From assembly GCA_000597885.1 (NCBI GenBank), contig CP004371.1, forward strand, positions 5,081,001 to 5,145,000: a DNA stretch of 64,000 bases. The letters run 5' to 3'. The notes beneath the pieces were generated by a model, which saw only the letters and a list, made by a program, of their open reading frames with translations, did no database searches and was not told where the DNA came from. This document shows positions 17,062-26,566 of the stretch, piece by piece. The first letter of the stretch is position 1. Every line of letters starts with the position of its first letter. A program made the position numbers and the translations under genes. The DNA comes from Flammeovirgaceae bacterium 311 (lineage in GTDB: Bacteria; Bacteroidota; Bacteroidia; Cytophagales; Cyclobacteriaceae).

Positions 17062-17511
17062 ATGATATTATCAAAAACATCAGAATATGCTTTACGCTCA
17101 CTGCTGTACCTGGCCATGCAGGCATCTAAGGAGCATAAGGTAGGAATCAAAGAGATTGCACAGGAGCTGGACCTGCCCATGCATTTTACAGGTAAGATCC
17201 TGCAGGACCTGGTTCGTAAGGGACTTATTGCATCTCTGAAAGGCCCTAATGGAGGCTTCTTTCTAAATCATCCCGCCAGTGAAATCACGATCATGGATGT
17301 GGTGAAGGTTGTTGATGGTGGAGAGGCATTTAAACGCTGCGGCCTGGGCATGAACAAATGTTCTGATGAACACCCCTGTCCGCTCCACGAAGATTTTAAA
17401 GTATTTCGGGATGGATTAGCCAGGGTATTTAATAAAAAAACAATCCACGATCTGGTACAGGAGGTAGATACCGGACATGCATTCATCAAAAACCTGGTGC
17501 AGGTTTCCTGA
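17062..17511 (+). CDS. Rrf2-family transcription regulator with three conserved Cys
   Basis: 149 residues from ATG 17062; the longer open frame upstream runs through the Fnr-like site and is not credible. The winged-helix region (MILSKTSEYALRSLLYLA, then KILQDLVRKGLIASLKGPNGGFFL) is typical Rrf2. Three cysteines, Cys93, Cys100 and Cys106 (KRCGLGMNKC then PCPLH), match the Fe-S binding set of NsrR/IscR/RsrR. Next to ric, and behind an Fnr-like site, an NsrR-like NO sensor is the best guess; a role for nadA/nadB 52 bases downstream is possible because NadA is also an Fe-S enzyme. The regulon is not proven. Confidence 0.85.
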   Translation: MILSKTSEYALRSLLYLAMQASKEHKVGIKEIAQELDLPMHFTGKILQDLVRKGLIASLKGPNGGFFLNHPASEITIMDVVKVVDGGEAFKRCGLGMNKCSDEHPCPLHEDFKVFRDGLARVFNKKTIHDLVQEVDTGHAFIKNLVQVS

Positions 17512-17562
17512 TGATACTCCTGCTTATCAAGGCAATTATCTATAATCTTACCCATAGTAAGT

Positions 17563-18603
17563 ATGTCAGTCATTACTTCCTCTGCTTATTCCCGGAAGCT
17601 GCAGGCCATGGGCATAAGCCGTTCTGTTGCTGAAAATCAGACTTTATTAGAAGCTGTAGAAGAAATTCGGGAGCTGAAACAGCAAAAGCGTGCTGTCATC
17701 CTTTCCCATTACTACATGTCTGCAGAGTTGCAGGTTAACCATGCCGATGGGGGCGTTGCCGACTTTGTAGGAGACTCCCTGGGGTTAAGTGTTGCCGCCA
17801 CAAAGATAGAAGCCGACGCTGTAGTTTTCTGTGGTGTGAAGTTTATGGCCGAAACTGCCAAAGTGCTTAATCCCTCCCGTAAGGTGCTGCTCCCCAGTAT
17901 GCTGGCAGGATGCTCCCTGGCAGAAAGTATAACAGCAGAAGATGTGCGCCTGCTGAAGAAGAAGTATCCTGGTGTACCGGTGGTGGCTTACATCAATACC
18001 TATGCCGAAACCAAAGCCGAGGCCGATGTTTGCTGTACCTCCCGTAATGCGCTGGCCATTGCAAAAGCACTGCCCGGCGATCAGCTTATTTTCCTGCCCG
18101 ATCAGTTTATGGGCAAAAACCTGCAGGTACGTGTAAAAGCAGAAACAGGCAAGGATATGATTCTGTGGGAAGGCAGCTGCGAGGTGCATGAGCAGTTTTC
18201 TCCCTCCAAAATTATGGGGCTGCAAATGATGTACCCCGAAGCAGAGCTACTGGTACATTGGGAGGTGCCTGATGAAACGGTTGCCAGCACCCTAAGCCGC
18301 AGCGGTGGTGTTTTAGGAAGTACCACCGATATCATTAACTATGTAGCCGAAAGCAGGGCAAAGCAGTTTATCCTGGGGTCTGAATGTGATTTGGGCGCTA
18401 CCCTAAGGGGCATGTACCCGCACAAAGAGTTTATTGTGCCCTGCATTCGCTGCCCGCATATGAAGCAGATCGATATCTTCAGAACCCGCGATGCCCTGCG
18501 TGCACTCGGCACGGCTCAGGAAGAACTCTATCGCATAGACCTTAGCGAATCCGTTATGCAGGGTGCTTACCTGCCCATTAAGCGAATGCTGGAATTTGCC
18601 TGA
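17563..18603 (+). CDS. nadA: Quinolinate synthase
   Basis: 346 residues. NadA condenses iminoaspartate with dihydroxyacetone phosphate to quinolinate using a [4Fe-4S] cluster. The three-domain repeat is clear: AVILSHYYMSAELQ, GDSLGLSVAA, CGVKFMAETAKVL, LPSMLAGCSLAES (Cys117), GSCEVHEQFSP (Cys206), GSTTDIINYV, GSECDLGATLRGMYPHKEFIVPCIRCPHMK (Cys294 or Cys297). It is followed 7 bases later by nadB, giving an operon for de novo NAD synthesis. Confidence 0.96.
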   Translation: MSVITSSAYSRKLQAMGISRSVAENQTLLEAVEEIRELKQQKRAVILSHYYMSAELQVNHADGGVADFVGDSLGLSVAATKIEADAVVFCGVKFMAETAKVLNPSRKVLLPSMLAGCSLAESITAEDVRLLKKKYPGVPVVAYINTYAETKAEADVCCTSRNALAIAKALPGDQLIFLPDQFMGKNLQVRVKAETGKDMILWEGSCEVHEQFSPSKIMGLQMMYPEAELLVHWEVPDETVASTLSRSGGVLGSTTDIINYVAESRAKQFILGSECDLGATLRGMYPHKEFIVPCIRCPHMKQIDIFRTRDALRALGTAQEELYRIDLSESVMQGAYLPIKRMLEFA

Positions 18604-18610
18604 TGAAGCC

Positions 18611-20164
18611 ATGGCACAATATGATTGTCTGATAATAGGCAGCGGAGTAGCTGGTTTAAGTGCTGCCCTGCAGGCAGCACGCTGGGGCAAAGTGGCCGTG
18701 CTCTGCAAAGCCGATGCTGCAACCACCAACACAAATTTGGCACAGGGTGGGCTTGCTGCTGTGCTCTCACCCGATGATAGCCCAGCCAGACACGTGGCTG
18801 ATACCCTTGCGGCCGGTAGCTGGCACAATAATAAGGCAGTAGTAAAACTGCTGGCACAGGAGGCGCCGCATTGTATAGCAGAATTACTACGGCTTGGGGT
18901 GCCCTTCGATCGGGATGAGCAGGGAGAACTGGCATTGGGATTAGAAGGAGGCCACAGCCACAACCGCATTGTGCACGCCCGTGACCAGACGGGCTTCTAC
19001 ATTCAGCAAAAGTTACTGGAGGCTGTAAGCCAAACCTCCAACATAACACTGCTGGAGCACCACATGGCGGTAGAGCTGCTGCTGGATAGTGCAGCAGGCT
19101 ACAGCAGATGTGCAGGCGCCAGGGTGCTGGATAGTAAAAATAACAGGCTTACATCAATTTGGTCCTGCGCTACCATACTGGCAAGTGGTGGAGCGGGGCA
19201 GCTGTACCGGCATACCACAAATCCTGCAGTTGCCACCGGCGATGGTATAGCGCTGGCTTATCATGCAGGGGCAGCGCTGGAGGATCTGGAGTTTGTGCAG
19301 TTTCATCCCACCACACTTTACGATCCCGGAAATCCGGCCTTTCTGATTAGTGAAGCGGTAAGGGGCTTTGGCGCTGAGCTGGTACTTCCCGGCGGAAAAC
19401 CTTTCATGCAGCTGTACCACCGGCAGGGTTCGCTGGCTCCCCGTGATGTTGTGTCGCAGGCCATGCATGCCGAAATGCAACATCTGGAGGTGCCTTGTCT
19501 TTTTCTGGACCTGAGGCATCTGTCTTATTCCAAGTTCGCAAATAAATTTCCGACCATTGCTCAAAAGCTGCAGGAGCGGGGGATTGATGTACGCAGCGAA
19601 CTGGTGCCGGTAGTGCCCGCCGCCCATTATATGTGTGGTGGTGTTAAAACAGATTTAAATGGACTTAGCACACTCCCGGGTTTGTACGCCTGTGGGGAGT
19701 GCGACTGTACCGGGCTGCATGGTGCCAATCGCCTGGCCAGCAATTCCCTGCCTGAGGGTTGGGTCATGGGGCGCCGTGCGGCAGATCATGCGGAGGTATG
19801 GAAGCATGATATTCCTACTATTTTATCTGCCTCTGCTGAAGAGGAACCTGCAATGCAGCAGGTATCAACCAGCACCGCAGCACTGCTTCTAAAGCAGCAG
19901 CTCCAGGAACTTATGTGGCAATATGTAGGGATCGTACGTAGTAGAGAAGGTTTGCTAACATGCCAGGAACAAGTAGGGACTCTATGCGGGCAGGCGGCCT
20001 ATTTCACTACATATAGTACAGAAGTACTAGAGCTGAAAATCCTGCTCACCCTCTCAACACTGCTGATAGAAGCCTGCCTGCAGAGAAAGGAAAGCATAGG
20101 TGGCCATTACATAAAGGATGATCTGCTCGCAGTTTCTCCGGTATCCATTGTAATGGCCAATTAA
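18611..20164 (+). CDS. nadB: L-aspartate oxidase
   Basis: 517 residues from ATG 18611, seven bases after nadA; an earlier ATG lies inside nadA. FAD-binding DCLIIGSGVAGLSAALQAA begins at residue 5, followed by TNLAQGGLAAV, EGGHSHNRIVHARDQTG, SGGAGQLYRHTTNP, EFVQFHPTTLYDP, ISEAVRGFGAEL and the C-terminal GLYACGECDCTGLHGANRLASNSLPEG. NadB oxidises aspartate to iminoaspartate, which NadA consumes. It uses fumarate or oxygen as acceptor, so the pair works anaerobically as well. A 16-base perfect hairpin follows. Confidence 0.96.
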   Translation: MAQYDCLIIGSGVAGLSAALQAARWGKVAVLCKADAATTNTNLAQGGLAAVLSPDDSPARHVADTLAAGSWHNNKAVVKLLAQEAPHCIAELLRLGVPFDRDEQGELALGLEGGHSHNRIVHARDQTGFYIQQKLLEAVSQTSNITLLEHHMAVELLLDSAAGYSRCAGARVLDSKNNRLTSIWSCATILASGGAGQLYRHTTNPAVATGDGIALAYHAGAALEDLEFVQFHPTTLYDPGNPAFLISEAVRGFGAELVLPGGKPFMQLYHRQGSLAPRDVVSQAMHAEMQHLEVPCLFLDLRHLSYSKFANKFPTIAQKLQERGIDVRSELVPVVPAAHYMCGGVKTDLNGLSTLPGLYACGECDCTGLHGANRLASNSLPEGWVMGRRAADHAEVWKHDIPTILSASAEEEPAMQQVSTSTAALLLKQQLQELMWQYVGIVRSREGLLTCQEQVGTLCGQAAYFTTYSTEVLELKILLTLSTLLIEACLQRKESIGGHYIKDDLLAVSPVSIVMAN

Positions 20165-20196
20165 TAGACACACCGGATTTCTGCCTTAATATGTTT

Positions 20197-20240
20197 AGCA
20201 ACTGATTTGCATCCTGAATATGCAAATCAGTTGCTATTTG
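20197..20240 (+). terminator. Long hairpin terminator after nadB
   Basis: AGCAACTGATTTGCAT (20197-20212) pairs perfectly with ATGCAAATCAGTTGCT (20220-20235) around a 7-base loop, followed by ATTTG. Only a short T-stretch follows, so it could act in both directions. Between it and the next gene the 9-base word GCACACTTT occurs twice (near 20299 and 20320), of unknown meaning. Confidence 0.6.
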
Positions 20241-20398
20241 CTTAAACCAGTGCCAGGCTGGGGCAATTTTACACTGTTGTAAAGCAACGCAAATAATTTG
20301 CACACTTTAACCAACCCCTGCACACTTTGGGCTGTCTTAGAATAAAAAGCAGTTAAATCTGTTTAATGATGATAACGCGTTTCAATCTAAGAACAGCC

Positions 20399-20791
20399 AT
20401 GAAAACCATAAACTACATATTCATTTGTCTTGTCCTGCTTATTTCTACTGCATGTCAGCAGGATGATGAGCCCGCGCCACAAACCATAAATGCCAGCATT
20501 CTGGAAGTAAAAATGGAAAGTAGCATTTCCAGAAATACAGTGCAGGATATAGCATTAACCATTCAGAAACCTACCCCTTGTCACCAGGTGGTAGAAATAA
20601 ACCAGACTGGTTCGGGCACAACTGTAAACTATGATATTATCGTTGAGCAAAGCTCGGAGGCTTGTATCATGGTGATAAGCGAAGAGGTGGTGCAGCTTAC
20701 TTTTGAGCCGCAGGCTACCGGAGAATATACACTGAATTTTTTCATCAACGGCCACCTGTATGCTACAGAAAAGGTGCAGGTAATCAATTGA
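20399..20791 (+). CDS. Small lipoprotein of unknown function
   Basis: 130 residues from ATG 20399; an ATG at 20366 would put 11 charged residues ahead of the signal sequence. The N-terminus MKTINYIFICLVLLISTAC has a lipobox ending at Cys19 and is followed by acidic QQDDEPAP, so the mature protein is probably a lipoprotein of the cell envelope. The rest is a single beta-rich domain of roughly 100 residues with two further cysteines (PTPCHQV and SEACIMV) that could form a disulfide. No family recognised. It stands alone between two terminators. Confidence 0.65.
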   Translation: MKTINYIFICLVLLISTACQQDDEPAPQTINASILEVKMESSISRNTVQDIALTIQKPTPCHQVVEINQTGSGTTVNYDIIVEQSSEACIMVISEEVVQLTFEPQATGEYTLNFFINGHLYATEKVQVIN

Positions 20792-20828
20792 TTTTTTAGC
20801 GATACAGGATATTGCATTTAGCTTAAAT

Positions 20829-20858
20829 CCGGGCCTCCTTGTGAGGCCCGGGGTTTTT
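20829..20858 (+). terminator. Terminator after the small lipoprotein
   Basis: CCGGGCCTC (20829-20837) pairs with GAGGCCCGG (20843-20851) around CTTGT, followed by GGTTTTTAT. Confidence 0.85.
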
Positions 20859-20901
20859 ATGCCTGCAGCAACAGAAAAGCAGCATCAGGTTCGGGCTGTA
20901 A

Positions 20902-21858
20902 TCACGTTAGCTTAAGCTGCATTTTAATGGTAGGGCGCTGGTAGGTGTTTTGTTCTGCCTGACTCATGGGGGCAGCGTAAAATCCATGCCGGATGTAGAA
21001 ATTCAGGCTTTCGGTCAGTAAAGGGCTGGTGTAAATAATGAGCGTAATGGCTTTTTTTGCCCGCGCATACTGAAGGGCATGCTCAAAAAGGGCTTTGCCA
21101 ATGCCCTTACCCCGCAAGCCTTTCGTAACTGCAAACATATTAAGCCCGAAGGTGCACCCACCCTCTGCCTGTATTGCTGCGGTGCCCACCACCTGGTTGT
21201 TGTAGAGTGCAAAGAAGATCATACCACCCTTGTTTAGAATCTCTTCCTCCGGATGTTGCAGTGCTTTAAGGTCTTCGCTTTCTAATTTGCCGAAGTGTTC
21301 CTCTATCCACTCCCGGTTCAGGTTGAAAAAATACTTCTTGTAGGCTGGGGTAAAGTTTTTGATCACCACCCCCTGATGGATCAGACCCAGGTTGTCCAGA
21401 ATGCGGTCGTGCATCGATCTTTGATCCAGGTACAGTTCCATTGCATTGAGGTTTTGCAGGAGGTCCGGAGCATGTTGATTCAGTAGGTCACTATTGGCCT
21501 GCTCAATGGCATTCAGCACCGGCTCTACCTGCTCAAACAGCCGCAGGCCTTTTGGGCTTAAGCTTACCTGCCGCCTTCTTTCATCATTTTTGTCCTTGCT
21601 GCTTAGCAGCAGGCCTTTTTTCTCCAGCAGGTTTGTTACCTGCACCACGGCAGTATGCGTTTGCCGGAGTTCGTTTGCCAGCTCGGTAATGGTGAGTGTC
21701 TGCTTGTCTTTTAATGTCCAGAAAAGGGTGAACCACCTTGGCTCAAATGCAATATCCAACTCTTTATACACGCTTGCTACATCTTTTGCCAGGGTTTCGC
21801 TTAACAGCTTTAAACGTGTTGCCAGGGCAAGAGAGCCGAGCTGTTCAAATACACTCAT
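20902..21858 (-). CDS. MarR-type regulator fused to GNAT acetyltransferase
   Basis: 318 residues from ATG 21858. Residues 1-145 are a MarR winged helix (TLTITELANELRQTHTAVVQVTNLLEKKGLLLSSKDKNDERRRQVSLSPKG). Residues 165-318 are a GNAT domain with the acetyl-CoA loop region GLRGKGIGKALFEHALQYA and SLNFYIRHGFY. Such bifunctional MarR/GNAT proteins are a known family; the acetylated substrate is not known. It is a single gene, divergent from the TonB-type receptor at 22140 with about 280 bases between them, so it might control that receptor; that is only an inference from position. Confidence 0.85.
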   Translation of the reverse strand: MSVFEQLGSLALATRLKLLSETLAKDVASVYKELDIAFEPRWFTLFWTLKDKQTLTITELANELRQTHTAVVQVTNLLEKKGLLLSSKDKNDERRRQVSLSPKGLRLFEQVEPVLNAIEQANSDLLNQHAPDLLQNLNAMELYLDQRSMHDRILDNLGLIHQGVVIKNFTPAYKKYFFNLNREWIEEHFGKLESEDLKALQHPEEEILNKGGMIFFALYNNQVVGTAAIQAEGGCTFGLNMFAVTKGLRGKGIGKALFEHALQYARAKKAITLIIYTSPLLTESLNFYIRHGFYAAPMSQAEQNTYQRPTIKMQLKLT

Positions 21859-22139
21859 ATAATGAAAGTAATAACGTAATTTTATAAATCTATATTTTAC
21901 CATCCATCACCGCATTATACCATCTATCTTAATATAGCTTCTTAAAGTATTGATACCAAATTAGGTTTATGAAAGTAGTAACAGGATTTATGTTGGCGCA
22001 GGTATATTTTCCCCAAACAAAACTGCTTTACTACAAGAATCTAACCGTTCACTACAGAGATTCTGCAACTGACTACAATTCAATTCTTACTCTGCTGTAA
22101 GTGCTGCAATTTTGAATAGAGGCGAAAATTAATGCAGAT

Positions 22140-24584
22140 ATGGAAAAACAACTACTACTCTTCATACTAACGCTTTATTCTGCCGGAGCATTTGCTCAGA
22201 ACAGCGGCAACATTCAGGGTAAAGTTGAAGATGCTACCGGTAAACCTGTAGAATTCGCCACTGTACTGCTGCTTCAGGCACAGGATTCCTCCCTTGTTAA
22301 TGGAGCAATTTCAGATGCTGCAGGTAATTTCGCTTTTGAAAATATCAAGTACGGCAAATACTCTGTAAAAGTAAAAATGTTAGGTACAAAGGAAGCAGTT
22401 AGCCCGGCTTTTGAACTTACAGAAAGTAACAAAAACATCAGTTTACAAACCCTGACCCTGCTGGAGGACGAAAAGGTACTGGGAGAGGTAGTGGTGGAAG
22501 CACAGCGCCCGCTGATAGAGCAGCAAATAGACCGGATGGTGGTGAATGTGGAGGGCAGTATTCTGGCCAGTGGCGGTACCGCATTGGAGATATTACAGAA
22601 ATCGCCTGGTATTACCATTGATGGCAACGATAACATCAGCATGAAGGGCCGGCAGGGGGTGATGGTAATGATCGATGGCAAACAAACCTACCTTTCTTCA
22701 CAGGAGCTGGCAAATCTGCTCCGTAGTATGTCGGCTGAGGCAATTGATAAAATCGAGCTGATCACCAACCCCTCTGCTAAATATGATGCTGCGGGCACCT
22801 CGGGCATCATCAACATCAAAACAAAAAAGAACAAGAGTTACGGCACCAATGGAAGCATAACCGCAGGAGCCGGCTACGGCAGGTGGGAAAAAGCCAATGC
22901 CGGCCTTAGCCTGAACCACCGTAACCAGAATGTTAACCTGTTTGGCAACTTCGATTACCGCTATACTCGTGGCTACGGACAAACGGTTACCATAGATCGC
23001 TACAGCTTTACCCCAACCGATACCAGCATCTTTAATGTAAATAACTACCGGCCCTACAGGCTCACTACGCCCATGTTCAGAGCCGGTGCCGACTGGTACC
23101 TTGGTGACAAAACAACTGTAGGTGCCCTGGTGAGTGGTAATTTCTATCTGCTGCATCGGGATATGATCAGTACCACCCGGGTAACCACTCCCCGGGGCGA
23201 AGAGGTGCTGGCGCTGGATTCATATAACAATGCCTTCTTCAGCAATAACAGCCTTACGTATAACCTTAATTTCAGGCACGAATTTGCCAGAGAAGGGCAG
23301 GAGCTCACTTTCGATGCCGACTACTCGCAGTTTAAGGGAGAAAATACTGATAGACTTAATAACCTGTTTTACCTGCAGACTGCCAGGGGAGGGGCTGCTG
23401 ACTCAGTTCTGAACATGGACAGTAACTTTAATACGGAAATCTCCATCAAGGTAGCGAAAATTGATTATGTGCACCCGCTGGGGGATAAGTGGGGCACAGT
23501 GGAAACCGGCGCTAAATCAAGCCTGGTGGGTACAGAATCTAATGTGCTGTTCCATATCAGGGAGGAAGAAAAATGGATAAAAGACCAAAGGAGATCAAAC
23601 CACTTCCTTTACGAAGAAAACATCAACGCTGCTTATGTAAACTGGAAGGGGAAATTAGGTGAATATAGCCTGCAGCTGGGCCTGCGTGGGGAGCAGACGG
23701 TTTATAGGGGGGAATCGGTTACGCTCGATTCTGTTTTCAGAAGCAATTACCTGAAGCTTTTTCCCAGCCTGTTTGTTAATCGCAAACTGAATGATCTTCA
23801 CCAGCTGAATTTTTCTTACAGCCGCCGCATTGGCAGGCCTTCCTACCAGTCGCTCAACCCTTTTGTAATTTACCGCGATATTTACAATTACTCCCAGGGC
23901 AACCCGCTTTTGCAACCCCAGTTCACCAATGAGTTTGAGCTGAGGCACACCTTCAAAGATGTTTATAACACCTCTTTCGGCTATAGCCGCACCACCAATG
24001 CCATGACCTATGTACCCGAAGAAGATCCCGAAACAAGGGCCAGTGTAGGCATTGTACGCAATCTGCAAAGCTTCACCAACTTTAATCTTAGTTTCAATGC
24101 GCCGCTTACCATTGCCAAATGGTGGGAGGTGCAGAATAACCTAAGCGCTTACTACAACCGCCTGGAAGGAAGCTACCTGGGACAGCAGATCAGCAACAGC
24201 CAGTTTTCCTATAATGCCAATATCAATAACCGCTTTACGCTGCCTGCAGGCTTCACTGCAGAGCTATCGGCTGTTTATAATTCGCCTGCTGTCTATGGAG
24301 TTCTCCGGGCCAAATCAGAATTTGCACTCAATGCAGGTGTGCAGCGTAATTTTTGGGATAAAAAGGCGACCCTTCGATTCAATGTGAGCGATGTACTGAA
24401 CACCCTTAGGTATGTAGAGGTGTTCGACTATGAAAGAATTCAGTTTACTACCCGGCAAACCTGGGAGAGTCGCCGTGCCATCCTCACATTTACCTACAGG
24501 TTTGGCAATAAGGAGGTGAAAGCAGAACGTCGCCGCCGTACAGGCTCCGAAGAAGAAAGAAGCCGCATTGGCAATGGTGGGTAA
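22140..24584 (+). CDS. Outer-membrane receptor with carboxypeptidase-like N-terminal domain
   Basis: 814 residues. Signal peptide MEKQLLLFILTLYSAGAFAQ, then a carboxypeptidase-regulatory-like beta sandwich at about 25-100 (GKVEDATGKPVEFATVLLLQ), a plug-like region at 125-225 (GGTALEILQKSPGITIDG, VMIDGKQTYLS, YDAAGTSGIINIKTKK) and a large C-terminal beta barrel. It belongs to the TonB-receptor-like outer membrane beta-barrel family; no SusD partner is next to it, so a carbohydrate role is not indicated. It is a paralogue of the truncated gene at 1-1179, sharing the barrel motif and the acidic-basic tail. A GNAT gene follows after 56 bases. Confidence 0.88.
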   Translation: MEKQLLLFILTLYSAGAFAQNSGNIQGKVEDATGKPVEFATVLLLQAQDSSLVNGAISDAAGNFAFENIKYGKYSVKVKMLGTKEAVSPAFELTESNKNISLQTLTLLEDEKVLGEVVVEAQRPLIEQQIDRMVVNVEGSILASGGTALEILQKSPGITIDGNDNISMKGRQGVMVMIDGKQTYLSSQELANLLRSMSAEAIDKIELITNPSAKYDAAGTSGIINIKTKKNKSYGTNGSITAGAGYGRWEKANAGLSLNHRNQNVNLFGNFDYRYTRGYGQTVTIDRYSFTPTDTSIFNVNNYRPYRLTTPMFRAGADWYLGDKTTVGALVSGNFYLLHRDMISTTRVTTPRGEEVLALDSYNNAFFSNNSLTYNLNFRHEFAREGQELTFDADYSQFKGENTDRLNNLFYLQTARGGAADSVLNMDSNFNTEISIKVAKIDYVHPLGDKWGTVETGAKSSLVGTESNVLFHIREEEKWIKDQRRSNHFLYEENINAAYVNWKGKLGEYSLQLGLRGEQTVYRGESVTLDSVFRSNYLKLFPSLFVNRKLNDLHQLNFSYSRRIGRPSYQSLNPFVIYRDIYNYSQGNPLLQPQFTNEFELRHTFKDVYNTSFGYSRTTNAMTYVPEEDPETRASVGIVRNLQSFTNFNLSFNAPLTIAKWWEVQNNLSAYYNRLEGSYLGQQISNSQFSYNANINNRFTLPAGFTAELSAVYNSPAVYGVLRAKSEFALNAGVQRNFWDKKATLRFNVSDVLNTLRYVEVFDYERIQFTTRQTWESRRAILTFTYRFGNKEVKAERRRRTGSEEERSRIGNGG

Positions 24585-24640
24585 ACGCAGCGCTGGCAAT
24601 ATGAACTCTTGTAGAAGATTAACTGAAACAACTGATAGAG

Positions 24641-25114
24641 ATGCACATAAGATATGCCACAACAGCAGATTTTGATGCCCTGCACCGGGTACGTTTGGCC
24701 GTACTTGAAAATAGGTTAGCAGATCCTTCAAAAGTCACTTTTAAAGATTATGCATGCATGCTTGAGGGGCGGGGCAAGGGCTGGGTGTGTGAGGAGGGTG
24801 GCCAGGTTGCAGGCTTTGCCATTGCCGATCTGCAGACAGCCAGTATATGGGCACTGTTTGTGCTGCCGGAATATGAGCGTAAGGGAGTGGGTAAACTGTT
24901 GCATAACACGATGGTTGGCTGGTGTTTTGAAAACACACACCTCAAGGAGCTGTGCCTCACTACAGATCCTCATACACGTGCAGAAACCTTTTATAGAAGA
25001 GCCGGCTGGCAATCAGCAGGAGCAGAATCTAATGGAGAAATCCGCTTTGTACTTGCCAGGCAGCAGTGGCTAAGGCAAGAAAGAACATTACCGGAAAAGG
25101 GCAATAGCATTTAG
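24641..25114 (+). CDS. GNAT-family N-acetyltransferase
   Basis: 157 residues, one GNAT domain. MHIRYATTADFDALHRVRLAV is the N-terminal strand-helix, IWALFVLPEYERKGVGKLLHNTM contains the acetyl-CoA pyrophosphate loop (R/Q-x-x-G-x-G as ERKGVG), and ETFYRRAGWQ the C-terminal element. Substrate unknown. It follows the receptor gene closely and may be co-transcribed with it. Confidence 0.85.
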   Translation: MHIRYATTADFDALHRVRLAVLENRLADPSKVTFKDYACMLEGRGKGWVCEEGGQVAGFAIADLQTASIWALFVLPEYERKGVGKLLHNTMVGWCFENTHLKELCLTTDPHTRAETFYRRAGWQSAGAESNGEIRFVLARQQWLRQERTLPEKGNSI

Positions 25115-25176
25115 TGTAGTTAACCTACGGATTATAAAAAGTCTGTATAAGGATCAATAATCAAACAAGGATAAAG

Positions 25177-26502
25177 ATGAAGTACCTGTTTTTAATACTG
25201 ATTTTTTTAGGGTTTTATGTTTCTGTGGAGGCGCAGGAGCCACCAGTGCTCACAAAACAGGATAGAACCAGCATCATTGAATCTGTTGCCAGCCAGCTGG
25301 ACCAGCACTATATATTTCCGGATAAAGCAAAGGAAATGGGTGCTTATCTGAAGAAGAGAAACAAAGAAAAATTCTATGATCAGATTGTGAATTATAAAGC
25401 CTTTGCAGAGGTACTGACTAAAGATCTGCAAACAGTGCATAAAGACCTGCACATGAAGCTCTATTACAATCCAAAGTTTGTGCAGGATCTGCGAAACCGG
25501 AATTTCATGAAGGGACCCGCTCCTGAAATACTGCAGCAGCAGGAGGCAAGCGCCAGAAAGGATAATTTTGGTTTTGTAAAAGTGGAGCGTTTACCTGGTA
25601 ATATAGGTTATCTGGATTTCAGGCAGTTTTACCCCTTAAGCGAGGAAGCCAAAAATACGGTTGCTGCTGCTATGGGTTTTCTGGCTAATACTGATGCTGT
25701 AATCGTTGACCTCCGTAATAACAGGGGAGGCGATCCTGAAATGGTTCAGCTTGTACTGAGTTATTTTATGGATAAAACTCCCGTACACTATAACAGCTTG
25801 TATACCAGGTCTGATAGTGCTACCAGGGATTTTTATTCGCTGGCAGAAGTGGAGGGAAAGAAGATGCCTGCCACTGATTTATATGTACTTACCAGTAAGC
25901 GCACCTTTTCGGCAGCAGAGGAATTTACCTATAACCTCCAGAACCTGAAGCGGGCCACTATTGTGGGAGAAACAACCGGAGGAGGTGCCCACCCAACACG
26001 GCCTTATGTTATAAATGATTATCTGGTGCTGAATATTCCATTTGAACGGGCTATCAATCCATTCACAAAAACCAACTGGGAAGGCACGGGTGTAACACCA
26101 GATGTAGCCATAGAAGCGGATAAAGCGCTTTTAAAAGCCCGGGAGCTTGCGTTGTTAGAAATGAAAGAAAATGCTGCGGATGTCAAAGATAAAGCAGCTG
26201 CAGAGTGGCAGCTTCAGCCTGTACGGGCAGCGCTAAACCCGGTGCAGCCGCTCGGTTCAGCCATTAGCAGGTATGCAGGCACTTATGGTGAAGCAATCAT
26301 CAGCTACGAAGGGGGTAATCTATTCTATAAGCGAACCGGCAGGCCCAAAGTAAAGATGATTCCCGTGACAGAAGATCTTTTTCAGCTGGAGGGTATGGAT
26401 TATTTCCGGCTTAAATTCACGAAGGGTCCTGATGGTAAAGTTGAAAAACTAATTAGCCTGTACGATTCAGGAGAAACTGATGAATCGGTACGGCAAAAAT
26501 AA
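25177..26502 (+). CDS. Secreted S41-family protease (IRBP/tail-specific-like)
   Basis: 441 residues with a signal peptide (MKYLFLILIFLGFYVSVEAQ). An N-terminal helical cap is followed by the S41 core at about 130-330: IGYLDFRQFY, VIVDLRNNRGGDPEMVQL, and the nucleophile segment TSKRTFSAAEEFTYNLQNLKRATIVGETTGGGAHP, where the Ser of FSAAEE is the likely catalytic residue. No PDZ domain is obvious, as in IRBP-like Bacteroidota members. A small C-terminal beta domain (IISYEGGNLFYKRTGRP) follows. Probably periplasmic or exported. Confidence 0.88.
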   Translation: MKYLFLILIFLGFYVSVEAQEPPVLTKQDRTSIIESVASQLDQHYIFPDKAKEMGAYLKKRNKEKFYDQIVNYKAFAEVLTKDLQTVHKDLHMKLYYNPKFVQDLRNRNFMKGPAPEILQQQEASARKDNFGFVKVERLPGNIGYLDFRQFYPLSEEAKNTVAAAMGFLANTDAVIVDLRNNRGGDPEMVQLVLSYFMDKTPVHYNSLYTRSDSATRDFYSLAEVEGKKMPATDLYVLTSKRTFSAAEEFTYNLQNLKRATIVGETTGGGAHPTRPYVINDYLVLNIPFERAINPFTKTNWEGTGVTPDVAIEADKALLKARELALLEMKENAADVKDKAAAEWQLQPVRAALNPVQPLGSAISRYAGTYGEAIISYEGGNLFYKRTGRPKVKMIPVTEDLFQLEGMDYFRLKFTKGPDGKVEKLISLYDSGETDESVRQK

Positions 26503-26528
26503 GCCTGGTTGAGTTAGTTTGTAAGGGG

Positions 26529-26566
26529 GCAGGCTTTCTGTGGAAGGCCTGCTATTTTATTTTTTA
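26529..26566. terminator. Bidirectional terminator between convergent genes
   Basis: GCAGGC (26529-26534) and GCCTGC (26547-26552) pair, with partly matching TTTC/GGAA inside, followed by TATTTTATTTTTT on the plus strand. It separates the S41 protease and the minus-strand gene at 26557. Confidence 0.6.
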
